A DNA stretch of 64,000 nt from Scleromitrula shiraiana. Lineage: Eukaryota; Ascomycota; Leotiomycetes; Helotiales; Sclerotiniaceae. Every line of letters starts with the position of its first letter. Position 1 is the first letter of the stretch. The stretch lies in the NCBI GenBank assembly GCA_028455995.1, contig JABELC010000003.1, positions 3,162,001 through 3,226,000 on the forward strand, in the 5' to 3' direction. This document shows positions 15,585 to 26,855 of this stretch, one piece after another. The notes below the pieces were generated by a model. It was not told the DNA's origin and made no database searches. It saw nothing but the letters and a program-made list of their open reading frames with translations. Position numbers and translations under genes: made by a program.

Positions 15585-18343
15585 TTATAGTTCTTTCTTA
15601 GATTCTACCGCCGGAGCAGCCTACATATTACGTTAATATAGCTCTCTCGGTGACGACCGGGGAATGTCAAAGGAAAAATAAAGATATAACGAACCTTATG
15701 AATATAGCTTCTCCCAATCGCGATAGTTTCACCTTGACCTCTCTGTCTCCCCCAGAATCTATTTCATGCAGATATTAGCGAAGCCCGGCTTACAGATAGT
15801 ACTAACATAAATAGAATAGAACAGAATAGTGAACATACCTCTCCTCTGGAGTTCCATGACCTTTTAGGCTCGATTCTCTTGCTTCCTCTTCAAGTGAACT
15901 TCTACTGATCTTTTCACCTTGGCCGATTCCCCCTGCTGCAGTCTTCTCTGCGGCCTCTTGCGAAAGTGTCTCTTTTAAGTATTGTCTAAGATGATGAATC
16001 GGCAAATTAGTAAACTACGCGCAGACAGAAAAACACAAAACAGACAGAAAAACAAGGGCCAAAAATAGGGAAGCACAAACTCAAACAGGACAGGAATAAC
16101 GTACTTCCTCACAGCGAAGCGTTCCGCTCTCTCCTTTTGAAGACCAGGACTATCGATCTTGCTCAAAGCCTTTCGAATACCGAGTTGGAGGGTGAGGAAA
16201 ATATGTTCGGAGAAAAACATGGTGAGGAGGAGACCCCATCCTGTAATCTTAGAGGGGGAACCATCGGGTCCGAATCCATCGCCCGAGAAAAGGTAAACGA
16301 GGGCAGCAGTGCTGAGACTTCCTAACCAGGAGAGAAATGCTAAAGCGTCGATCCAGGGACCAATGGAGTCTGCTCGCCATGGAACTGGTCGTTGGGTTTC
16401 GAGAGCGATTTTGAGTGCGTCGCCACGGAGTTCGATCCAATTGTTGATGAGGAACGAAAGTCCGGTCAATGGCCAAACTACAGAAAAGAGTGATAGATAA
16501 CCTGTAGATTGTCAGGAAATGTTTGTCGTTAAGATCAAGAGTTACAAACCAAATTGTACTACCATCTCCCTGAAATCAGTGGTAACATCATAGATATCAA
16601 GTTCGGCTTCGTTTCTAACGCGGGTCAAGAATGCAGTCTCTTCTGGGTGATCATTTTCCCGTGTGGGAGATCCACCACGTTTTGCCGCACGATCGGCTTG
16701 GACTTGCTTTACTTTTCGGAATACACTTCGTTTGATATACGGTACGATGACTTCGAGAGCAAAGTTGACAATTTGTGCAGTTACCGTGAAATAAATGACT
16801 TGCTTCTTCAATCTATCAGGGTCAATCTGGAATCCCACTTTAGGGGATGTCATTTGCTCTGCATTCTCGGCAAATGGCTTTACTGCAATTTGGAAGATAT
16901 CCAAATGGGGAACGATGACTTGAGCAAATGGGACATAGACGAAAGCAGTGAGGAAGATTGGCATATACGAGGTGATGAAGTTCAAAACGAAGATCTTTTG
17001 AACCATTGCAGCCTCATGTGCTATATTATGTTAGGAAACGTTTCAAAAATAGTCTAGAGTATGGGCAACTCACAATCGGTAGTTTCATAGTTTTCAAGAT
17101 CAGTCAACTTAGAAGCAAAGCCAGTTAGAAGGGCTGATAATGTTGGCATAACGATAGTAAGAATGATAGTTGGTAGAAAGGTCTAACATATTAGCATAAT
17201 TTACAATAGGATGCAAAGACGATATCTATACCAGATAAGATTTGAATGGTCCGTCATATACTTCAGAAATGAAGATTTCAATGGCAAAACAGGTTGCAAT
17301 CAAACTTCCGAGTACAACTGTAGCACAGACTGCAAAAGGCACTTGCAATAATTGTCGTGTCAATCTCTTCACTGGTGAGTATACTTTGATCTGTTCTCCG
17401 GTAATAGGATCTTGTATCTCCCTTTCATGCTTGAAGTCTGGTCTTTTGTGTTGGATTTTCGAAACCCCTCGGACACCCCATTGTACTGCGAGATCTGTCT
17501 CCTGTTTCTTCCAGTATTCCGTGTAGACTATACACCATAAACCATTTACTATGGCATAAGTTGGGGAATATTGACCAAAGAGGACCCATGCACAAAAACC
17601 AAATGCTGCAGGAAATGTCAAGAACATGAAGTACGACTGTAAAAAGGCGAAGTAGAATCCAATCTTTTCTCCAAATCTGTTCTTGATATCTTCCAGATCC
17701 TTTGTGTCGAGTAGGTATTTGGCACTCAAGTCCTTAATCCATGCTTTATTGAATGTATGGTCGTGTAGTGGAAATATAGATTCGACACCTTTCCATTCCC
17801 CTTTCTTAGGAGTGATTCCAGCTCCTCCCTCATTTCTTGGTTTCGTTATTAACAAGTATACCAGTCGAAGTCTTTCCGCCTCTGTCATGGGCTCTGCAGT
17901 CAAGGCCGCATGCATGTCCTTTTCTGGTGCAGCTGCTCGAACTCCATATAGCCAATCTTGTACTCGGGATCGATACACCTCTGATCTGAGATGTGTAGGG
18001 GAAGCAGATTTGACGAAAAGTAATACTGCACAATCATCTCCATTTCGGACTTCGGTCAGTAACCCAACGTCATTGAGTGCTTCGACAAGTTTTACGAATT
18101 GTGCTTCGGCTTGAGTTTTGTCTGGTGAAGTTGTACATTAGTCTTCTATTGCGAGGTTTTGATGGGCTCTGTGCCCCTTACTGATAGTAGCAAATCGATA
18201 ATCGATCACAAAGTCGACACTATACAATTTGGTTAACCAATAGTTATTTAGAAGCTTGCTTCGATTTCCTACTCAAAATTGGTGTGCAGAGCATTCCCCT
18301 TGATGTCTGGGTTTGGTTCGTAGAGACTCTTGAGTGAAGCCAT
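15585..18343 (-). CDS. IST2: Anoctamin/TMEM16-family membrane protein (Ist2-like)
   Basis: Nine exons joined by hand: 18343-18273, 18219-18182, 18121-17232, 17182-17074, 17020-16550, 16501-16105, 15985-15839, 15758-15695, 15620-15585, giving 740 residues with every phase closing. It starts MASLKSLYEP and ends in a basic tail, VESKKEL. The centre and C-terminal half hold about eight hydrophobic segments of the anoctamin fold, with the conserved block KIFVLNFITSYMPIFLTAF and later FFSEHIFLTLQLGIRKAL. Soluble N-terminal residues 1-190 precede the first segment (FAFLQSYFMFLTFPAAFGF). In yeast Ist2 tethers cortical ER to the plasma membrane; the wider family holds lipid scramblases and ion channels. 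The long C-terminal tether of yeast Ist2 is absent here, as in many filamentous fungi. The two smallest exons (38 and 36 bp) are the least certain, but splice sites and phase agree. It diverges from the phosphoesterase gene. Confidence 0.88.
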
Positions 18344-18968
18344 TTTAAATGATGGAGATCTGCCAAAAGAAAGGGTTGATCCTCCTGAACTTCTACAGTT
18401 ATGTAAATAAGCAGAAGATGTGACGAACCAAAAAAAAAAGGTTGACAGTTAAGCAACTCTTTTCTGGTGTTTGGTGTTTAGTGTTTGGTGTGAATAAATT
18501 CAAGAATTATAACCTGAAAGCATTCACAAGCTGCTTCCTGCCTGTGGCTTTCCCCATGACTTTCCCCATGACGAAATATGTATCGCTAGAATTTAAGGGA
18601 TTTTGATTCGTTACAGTTGCTCACAGTGCACAGTGCTGCAGCAGTATAATCCTTGTTTACCATCCCGAGCAACCCATCCCACTACAAGTCTACAAACCCC
18701 GCCAGCCACATTGGCGGTTATTGTAATTGTTCATCACTCAGGTACCTTTTGACATGGGATGAATATAACCAGACGAGGATTTATGGCATATGTGTCTATT
18801 TAGATTTCATTTCAATCAGGAGATGACCACTCTCAATTGATATCTATCCCATATACACCTCAATTGAGTCCAATAATCCAATTCTCAATCTACCACAACC
18901 TCATGAATCCATTGAAAGTCCATTACAAGTGAGTATCGATATCATTCAGCCAGTAGCCAGTAGCCATC
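18344..18968. promoter_or_regulatory. Shared upstream region of IST2 (-) and the metallophosphoesterase gene (+)
   Basis: A 625-bp divergent intergenic region with no gene. Near 18540-18572 there is a small direct repeat, CCCCATGACTTT, then CCCCATGACGAA. A frame at 18244-18456 on the minus strand overlaps IST2 exon 1 and is not a separate gene. Confidence 0.5.
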
Positions 18969-19995
18969 ATGGCACGAAAGTCTCAATATCCTTGGTCTCG
19001 TCGAAAAAACATATTTGATCCCCCCACCATTCTCGATTCAATTCTCGAATCTCCTCTCCGCACCCTAATTTACCATATACATCTCATTCTCCTCTACATC
19101 CGCGGTGCCCCATTTAAACCACCCCGTCACAAACCCGCAGTCCGCGTAGTCTGCATCTCGGACACGCATAACAATACAATATCTATACCGCATGGAGATC
19201 TATTGATACATGCTGGAGATTTGACGAATGGAGGGACGGTAGAAGAGATACAGGCGCAGATTGATTGGTTGGATAGTCAGTCGCATAAAGAGAAGGTTCT
19301 TGTTTGTGGGAATCATGATAGTTATTTTGATCCTAAATCAAGGAGCGAGGGGGATAAGAAGAAGAAGTTGAACTTTAAGAGTTTGCATTATTTGGAGAAT
19401 AAAGCAGTGACGTTAAAATTTAAAGGTGGTAGGAAGTTGAAGATCTATGGATCGCCTAATATTCCTCAATGTGGTGGTTCTGATTTTGCGTAAGTTTTAA
19501 AAATTCTGGGGAGAGACATGAATATTGATATTGCTATATTGTAGATTCCAATATCAAAGACATCTTGCGCCGTGGGAAGGTCGAATACCACTAGACACGG
19601 ATATTTTGATCACTCACACCCCTCCTCGTCATCATCTCGATATCAATTTGGGATGTGCATCCTTACTAGAAGCTATATGGAAGGTCAAACCCCGCCTTCA
19701 TGTTTTTGGACATGTACATTCTGGGCATGGTCGTCAAGCTGTATTTTGGGATGCAGGACAACAAGCTTACGAGAGACTAATGTCGAGAAAGAAAGGAGGT
19801 TTGTTGATGGATTTTTTCCCAAGTTTGGCGTGGTTGGATGCCATGAAGGTTGTATGGTACGGAGTCAAAGGGATTCTATGGCAAAGATTGATGGTTGGTC
19901 CAGGAGGTGGAAATGGAGGGCTAATGATTAATGCAGCGATTGTATATCAATCTACGGTTGATGTGGGAAATCCAGTTGAGGTTGCAGAGATATAA
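18969..19995 (+). CDS. Calcineurin-like metallophosphoesterase
   Basis: Two exons, 18969-19489 and 19545-19995 (intron with GTAAGT donor and TTGTAG acceptor), give 323 residues. The metal-binding motifs of the superfamily appear in order: DTH in CISDTHNN (about residue 63), GD in HAGDLTNGG (about 80), GNHD (about 115), an H motif in THTPPRHH, and GHVHSGHG. Those residues bind two metal ions and make the protein a likely phosphatase or phosphodiesterase. The substrate cannot be read from sequence. The order and the C-terminal GHVH motif resemble the small fungal/animal family often annotated as UPF0046-type phosphoesterases. A basic and hydrophobic N-terminus (about residues 30-45, LIYHIHLILLYI) could be a weak membrane anchor or signal. 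The neighbours suggest no pathway. Confidence 0.9.
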
Positions 19996-21168
19996 TTGAC
20001 AGAAAATCAAAAGGCATATATTTCATAGACCCGAGACGAGATGTTGAATTCCATCCAAATTCATGTACGCAAAGTATGATTCACTCGATTCTTATCTTGA
20101 TTCAGATTTACAGCTTGATCGATTTTCACTCAAGCCCCCCATTCTAATATACAAAATAAAGGCTCATATGAACCGTCATACTATTCCTATGCCGTTGCAG
20201 AGTTACAAATTACGTCGGCGTGATCAGACATCTAATATTTAAAATATATCTCTTCTTTTCTGCCCTTCTTAATATATGCACATATACCTTACGAGCTATT
20301 TGTATCACTTTTGACTCCTCATTATTGGATTGCCCCTATAACAAACCAAGTTTGTCTTTTCGATGGCATCCAAAAATGACATAAAGAGAGAAGAGAGAAT
20401 AAGAAACGCCATTGCCTCTGCCTCAGAACCTGTAACTCTAGGGTATTCAACCCTTAGATCCCCTTCTAACTCTCCAGATTCTAATCTAACAATCCATATA
20501 TTCTAGCAACTGGGGAAGCCAGCTCTATCTCGTTGAAGATAGAGTTGCTAGCAGGTTCAAAGAAATATATGAGAGTTGGAATTTTGAAAAAAGTCTACAG
20601 AATGAGAATAGTATGTGCTAGCGCCTCCTTGTGTAGCCGATAGTGATACAACTGGGAGTGACTTAGCCACATAGAACTAGGTACCGGTAATGCGCTTCAC
20701 ATCTTTAATGATATCAATATCAAGACAAATATCAATATCAACGCAAATGTCAATTATATCTCGAAACTTTATCGCCTCACTATACCGTGATAGCGATATA
20801 TCTCCCCATATGTTGATGTTTGTTCAAAGCTTCGTCTGCCATTCACCCGAAAGAGCGAAGTTCAACAGTGATGGTCTCCGCTCCACATGCCGAGAGCTCA
20901 ATCATTTATCAACCTCATCGAATCACAATGCCCCAAATTCAAATTGATATCCACACTGCCTATTCCCGAGGCTCTACTCCACAAACTACTTGCGATTAGC
21001 TTGGAGCTATTATTTACTCTACTACTCTACTACTCCACTACCCCATACTTCATGATGATATAGTTTCGACCTTTCTTTTTATTTATTTACCATCTTTAAT
21101 CCCTTGATTTCTGGAATTGACGATTCTAAGTCATCAAACCATACAATTTCCAAAACACAAACGACAAG
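19996..21168. other. Intergenic region upstream of the flavocytochrome gene
   Basis: No convincing gene. An 85-codon frame at 20690-20947 has Ser/Ile-rich, repeat-like composition at its start, no recognised motif and no splice partner, so it was not called. A run of CTCTACTACT units lies near 21015-21045, close upstream of the next start codon. Confidence 0.6.
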
Positions 21169-22922
21169 ATGCCTTTAACCGGACAGGAAGTTGCAGAGCA
21201 TAACTCAAAAGAGTCCTGTTGGGTTATTGTTCATGTATGTTTTGGCGCGATGAATTCAAGTGGCAATTGACTGATTCTTTTCATAGGGGAAAGCTTACGA
21301 TGTTACGGAATTCTTACCCGGTATGAGGAACTCTCATTAATATGAGGGATGGGGATTGACCATATATATAGAACACCCCGGTGGACCAAAGATCATTCTC
21401 AAATATGCTGTATGTATATTGAACACACCTCAATTGCATCTGCAGCATACTGATATATTGCAATAGGGAAAAGATGCAACAGAAGAATATGCACCAATTC
21501 ATCCACCCGATACCCTTGACAAGTACCTAGATAAATCGAAACATTTGGGAGATGTTGATATGGGGACGGTGGAGCAAGAAGAAAAGATCGAGACACCAGA
21601 AGAGAAAGAAAGACAAGATAGAATAGCACGCATGCCAATACTGGAACAATGCTACAATTTAATGGATTTCGAAGCGGTGGCAAGGAATGTTATGAAGAAG
21701 ACTGCTTGGGCATATTACTCAAGCGGTGCGGATGATGAAATCGTAAGGGCTCCCTACTCTTGCATACACATTTTACTAACCATAAGCAGACGATGCGAGA
21801 AAACCACTCGGCCTTTCACAAAATATGGTTTCGACCCAAGATTCTTGTGGACGTAGAGAAAGTTGATTTCACAACAACCATGCTCGGAACCAAAGTCGAT
21901 ATTCCATTCTACGTAACAGCCACCGCATTAGGAAAGCTAGGAAACCCCGAAGGAGAAGTCGTCTTGACCCGTGCAGCCAAGAAACATAATGTTATCCAGA
22001 TGATCCCCACACTGGCATCTTGTTCATTTGACGAACTTGTGGATGCAGCAGAGGGAGACCAGGTCCAATGGTTACAATTATACGTCAACAAAGACCGGGA
22101 GATCACCAAAAAGATCGTTCAGCACGCCGAACGTCGCGGCTGCAAAGGTCTCTTTATCACAGTTGATGCCCCGCAACTTGGACGCAGAGAAAAGGATATG
22201 CGTGTAAAGTTTACAGATGTGGGATCTTCCGTCCAATCAACAAGCGGCCATGAGACGGATAATTCCCAGGGCGCTGCAAGAGCTATCTCAAGTTTTATTG
22301 ATCCTTCGTTAAGCTGGAAAGATATTCCTTGGTTCCAGTCCATCACCAAGATGCCTATTATTCTCAAGGGTGTCCAACGCGTGGAAGATGTGATACGAGC
22401 CATTGAGGCCGGTGTCCAAGGCGTCGTGCTATCCAATCACGGAGGTCGACAGTTGGATTTCGCACGATCCGGAATCGAAGTATTAGCCGAAGTGATGCCC
22501 GTTCTTCGCGAACGTGGATGGGAAAACCGCATCGAGATTTTCATCGATGGCGGTGTAAGAAGAGCTACGGATATCATCAAGGCATTGTGTCTTGGTGCCA
22601 AGGGCGTTGGCATCGGAAGACCTTTCATATTCGCCATGAGCGCATACGGATTACCGGGTGTAGACCGTGCGATGCAATTGTTGAAAGATGAGATGGAGAT
22701 GAATATGAGATTGATTGGGTGTTCGAGTGTGGATCAGTTGAATCCTACGTTGGTGGATGCAAGAGGTTTGAATATGCACAGTACGACTGTTCCTCTTGAT
22801 ACTTTGGTGAGTTCTCTCTTCTGTTCTGTTTCTCATGCCCGGTTCTTCTAAACTGACAATACTGTTAGGGTATGGCTATCTATGATCCTTTGGTCAATCC
22901 CAAGGAGAGGGCAAAGTTGTAG
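21169..22922 (+). CDS. CYB2: Flavocytochrome b2-like FMN-dependent 2-hydroxy acid dehydrogenase (L-lactate dehydrogenase, cytochrome type)
   Basis: Six exons: 21169-21234, 21287-21320, 21372-21409, 21467-21742, 21790-22806, 22869-22922, giving 494 residues. The first four exons encode a cytochrome b5-type heme domain (about residues 1-85) with SCWVIVHGKAYDVTEFLPEH and the heme-ligand motif HPGG; a second candidate ligand is the His in APIHPPD. Residues about 105-480 form the FMN-dependent alpha-hydroxy acid dehydrogenase barrel, with YYSSGADDE, the catalytic SNHGGRQLD, FIDGGVRR and LGAKGVGIGRPF. The family oxidises L-lactate or related 2-hydroxy acids and passes electrons to cytochrome c. Yeast Cyb2 has a long mitochondrial presequence, but here the heme domain starts at the first ATG, so the protein may be cytosolic or an upstream leader exon may have been missed. 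Substrate is therefore uncertain. Introns are packed in the heme domain, as often in fungi. Confidence 0.9.
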
Positions 22923-23814
22923 ATTTTAATACCTATCTCTCTGCCTAGGTATAGTAGAAAGTTAGATCTAGATTGGATGATATCATTGTATATATGCGAT
23001 ATAGTTAATAGTAAACGATTATGATGCCCTCCCTCATTTACCCCCTCCATACATGCAATGCAGAATCTGGAGATGCTGCATTGAACTGCGCAAACTCAAT
23101 AATCGAACCAAATGATAATACTATCTGTATATATTCATTACCAGATCCATTCCCATGACCATATTTATATTCTGATTCACATGCATATTTATATTATAAT
23201 CACCAAGCATCCATCCATCCATCCATCCGTATTCCAACCAATTCGTATTCCAAAGAGAAAAAGAATCCAATAAGAAAATGCAAAGCTCCCCTCCCGTCCT
23301 CTCTCCCTTTGATAAAACCATACTCCAAATCAATGGATAACCAACCCGACCCGACCCGACCTAACCTGGCCTGACCTAAACCAATCTCCTAAAAGCTACT
23401 GTAATACAAATGATATCCCGAAAAAAGGACAAAAACTAACAAACAAAAAACTCAATTGGGGTATCTCTTTCGCTCTCTTCCTTCCTTCCTTCTTGTATGC
23501 CTCTTCTTTCCTCTGGGTTTGTTACTTCTGGCATTTCCATTTTTTTTTGGTGCGGATGATTGGTTATTTCTTAGCTGTCGCCGTTTCGACTGGATGAAAT
23601 AGGACAAGAAAGGGAACATATGGGTATAGTGTGTCTTGACGCTACTGGATTCTGGATGAAGGGGGGTATGTGTAGATGGATATCCAAACAAATTGGGGGG
23701 AATCCAGGCGCAAAGAATTAGGTATCCCGTCCCATTCCAAGCATATTCAACTCCATCCGCCTATCCAAATCCCCCCGCTCCTCAAGAAGGCACGCATAAA
23801 CAGTTGGTTGAATC
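22923..23814. other. Intergenic region between convergent flavocytochrome and Rab genes
   Basis: No gene seen. It contains an ATCC tract near 23209-23228, a CCGAC/CTGAC run at about 23345-23382 and pyrimidine-rich stretches. Frames here have low-complexity Pro/Ser composition. Confidence 0.6.
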
Positions 23815-24861
23815 TCAACAACACCTCTTCTTACCCACCTCACCCCTCCTCGCCTCATCCGCCCTCTCCCTCTCCCTATCCGACTGATCCCCAATAACCA
23901 CCTCGCTCCCCCCCGTCAACCCCAACAACCAACTCCGCCTATCCCTACCCACCCTAAAGCTCCCCCCAGGCCTCATAATCCCATCAAAATATCCCCCCTC
24001 ACTCCCCATTCCCACGCCCCCATTCTCATCCGCCCCCGTTCCAGGCGTCTGCACCGCACTCATCAATTGTTCTCTAATCTTCATATTCTGCTCTACCAAT
24101 TTCCTCGTAATCACTCGGAATACTTCTTCCACTCCCTCGCCACTTTCAGCCGATACCTCATGACAACAATCCCATCCGACCTCCATTCCCCAGAACCCCG
24201 AACTTCGTTTCGACGACGGTGATCGCGCTCCTTCGGGTCCGATTCCTCCCCCCGTATTGGCATTTCCCCATATTCCCCCTCCACGCGTCTCATAACTTCC
24301 TCTCTCCCCACTGCCACCACCACCCCCTAAACCCCAAAGACCACCTCCGCCGCCAAATCCACCCGAATCCCTCCCCAACGCCGTGGGTGGCGGCGTTCCC
24401 CCCATTCCAGGTGCCAGGTTCTCCGCTACATACGCAATGCATCTCTCGAAGGGGACCTCTCTCTTTGCCGGATCTTTCGCTACCAAGTCCGCCTTGGTGC
24501 CTACTACATGAAGGATGATATCAGCGGGAAGATTGCGTCTTAATTCCGTAAGCCAGGCGGACATTTCGGTGAAGGAAGTTTGAGATGTTATGCTATAGCA
24601 TAGAATACATGCATTTGCGCCGCGATAGTAGAGTCGAGATATCGATCTGAATCGTTCCTGGCCCGCAGTATCCCAAATTTGCAACCTAACCACCGTATCA
24701 CTCTCCGCATCTAGAACCCTCTTGGTCAAAAAACTGGCACCGACGGTCGAAGTGGTCGTTTTGGGATTGAATTGATTCTTTATATAGCGTAGGAGAAGGG
24801 ATGTTTTGCCTACGCCTTGGGCTCCTAGGACTACTATCTTTGCTTCGAGAGAGGTAGACAT
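23815..24861 (-). CDS. Rab-family small GTPase with long glycine-rich insert
   Basis: An intronless 348-residue protein. The GTPase motifs are clear: P-loop GAQGVGKT (residues 13-20), switch I with T39 in STVGASF, switch II WDTAGQE (63-69), G4 as TKAD (122-125, with Thr in place of the usual Asn) and G5 EVSAESGEG. The C-terminus KKRCC is a double-cysteine geranylgeranylation site, so the protein should cycle on membranes in vesicle traffic. Unlike ordinary Rabs (about 200-220 residues), it carries about 75 extra Gly/Ser-rich residues between G4 and G5 (about 150-225) and a Gly/Arg-rich extension before the CC tail. The first half is closest by eye to the Rab5/Rab22/Rab24 branch, but the exact subfamily cannot be fixed. 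The insert region is low complexity, yet the frame stays open and joins G4 to G5, so it is not an obvious intron. Confidence 0.88.
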   Translation of the reverse strand: MSTSLEAKIVVLGAQGVGKTSLLLRYIKNQFNPKTTTSTVGASFLTKRVLDAESDTVVRLQIWDTAGQERFRSISRLYYRGANACILCYSITSQTSFTEMSAWLTELRRNLPADIILHVVGTKADLVAKDPAKREVPFERCIAYVAENLAPGMGGTPPPTALGRDSGGFGGGGGLWGLGGGGGSGERGSYETRGGGIWGNANTGGGIGPEGARSPSSKRSSGFWGMEVGWDCCHEVSAESGEGVEEVFRVITRKLVEQNMKIREQLMSAVQTPGTGADENGGVGMGSEGGYFDGIMRPGGSFRVGRDRRSWLLGLTGGSEVVIGDQSDRERERADEARRGEVGKKRCC

Positions 24862-26855
24862 TTTTTCTCTCCTCCTTTCTATCTTGCGCCGAGGGGTGTC
24901 TAGTTGGATTTGGTTTGGTGTGTTTCTGGTTGGTTTGGGATGGGTTGAGTATTTGGTGCTTTATGTATGTACTTGTATGGATATGTAGAAATCTTGTGTG
25001 ATAGTATTTCGAGGTATTTGCAGACGAAGCACGTATAAAATACTATACGAGGAGGAGGAAATCTATGCGTAGGTAGACAGCGGCTGAATGGACAGAGGAA
25101 ATTGCGCAATTTTCTTGTTTGCTTAATCGATTGAATGTTTATTTACAACGTAAAACTCGACAAGGCGGAGTCCAATATTTCGTCCGATTGTTTGTCTGCT
25201 TTCGAATGAATGAGTGAATGAATGAATGAGGGATTAAATGGCGAGAAATGATTCGAGTCGTGGATTCATGGAAAGAGTAATAATACGAATATAATAAATC
25301 TGCAAGTCGTGATCTCGCATTTCTTATCTTTCTTCCTTTCCTCTCCTTTCTCTGATTCCCTATTGTATTCTTTCTCCCCGTTCCTTTCGTTCAAGATATG
25401 TAGTCGTGCCGTTTAGCGTGCCGTTTAGTCGTATGCGTGTTGTATGTATGTATCATATTCCCATTCCGTTCATCAGTTCATCCTTCGCTCGTATTGTACT
25501 TATCGTGGTTCATTCATCAAATCATATCATATCACCAGTATTATCCATGAATACCATAGCAAATCAAATTGGATCGATCCAAAACACTAAGAAGTCAAGC
25601 AAGCCAAAAAGACCTTTAGAAATAGAGAGAAAAAAAACCTCCCTTTTCTTGAGGAATAAATATAATATGAATGAAGAGTCTTGAGAGAGACCAGCTTTAG
25701 TAGATATTATTACGTTAGAAGGATCCAAGAGAGGAGGAGAGAGAGAGAGAAAAAAAAAAAGAAATCAAAATAATAATAAAAAATAAATCGAGGGGGGAAC
25801 TACCATCAAATGAAGCGAACGAAGAACCATGACGCATTTTCAGCAACAGCATTTCGAACTTGTCGCGATAAATGGGGGAACAGCCCCTGTCCTTACCTAC
25901 ATAGGTATTTGAGATTCTGCATGTCATGCGCAATCGGGAACATCAACATCAACATCAACATCTCGGTCAGCTGCGTTAGAAAATGTTTTGGATTGCGAAA
26001 AATAGATTATCTTATTGTGTCATATCGTGAGCGTATCGTGAGCGTATCGTAAATCGTTCACAGATCTCTGAGAGAACACTGACATGTTGGATAAGGAAGA
26101 TAGACTCATATATGAACTAGATAAGAATTTAGGGAGGGATGAGGGGGTTTAAAAGGGGCGGTGTGTAAGGAAATTTGGAGGGGTAAATTGAAATTTGTTG
26201 GTTGATTGGAATGGAAAGTTTCTAGAGTTGTTTTAGAGGGATGCTTCGAGCGGCTGGAAAGTTTGATTCGAGTCATGTGTGATGAGATAGATGAGAGATG
26301 AGATTATTCTAAGTATTTTAATCTGGTTGATGTTATGCATAAGCTTTGAGAGTAATTACTTTACAACCTTTACACCCTTTACACCCTTTACAACCTTTCT
26401 AACCTTAGGGAGAGTTCTTGGAGATACCGTGGAGTCTACTCGATACAGTAGCATGTATGCATAGTATAAACAGAATGGCATTAAACCAGGTAATAATATA
26501 ACGGGAACAAATTACATTGTGCTCATTAAATTAAACTTCTCTATCTCTTTATCTTTTTAGCCCAAAATCTAATCTAAGAGTACTGTAATAACAAAAGGTA
26601 GTAGTATTCTTAAGAATTCTTTTTCTTTTTTCCCATCCAGCGTGTATGCAGGCAAGAGAATAAGTAAGAAAAACCCCTCCATTCATTCACGTAGAACGCC
26701 TATAACAAACCAACTTAACTCAAATCAAATCATATCATATCATCTTTCATTTACCCCGCCTCATCTAAGGTATTCTCATCTCGTTTCATCTCTTTCTATC
26801 CATCCGCCCACAACCTTTTGAACTCAATCCCTCATATCATATCACATCATATAAT
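24862..26855. other. Two-kilobase intergenic region between Rab (start) and FAS1 (end)
   Basis: No gene is supported; the open frames are short and low complexity. It holds the Rab promoter side (AT-rich near 25000-25150), a GAAT run near 25205-25227, a GA/A-rich tract at 25738-25790, ACATCA units at 25940-25960, the CTTTACAAC 9-mer array at 26359-26403 and, near the FAS1 stop codon, CATAT/CATAA runs (26737-26855). An unrecognised noncoding RNA cannot be excluded. Confidence 0.6.
26359..26403. repeat. Nine-bp minisatellite CTTTACAAC/CTTTACACC, 5 units
   Basis: Five tandem 9-mers with small variations. The same 9-mer forms a 13-unit array at 51150-51266. Confidence 0.85.

Noticed and set aside
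16554..17057. Plus-strand frame of 167 codons inside the anoctamin gene
   Set aside because: Antisense shadow of a well-supported membrane-protein exon.
20690..20947. Possible 85-residue gene between phosphoesterase and flavocytochrome
   Set aside because: Start region is repetitive Ile/Ser, no motif, no splice partner; chance frame is likelier.
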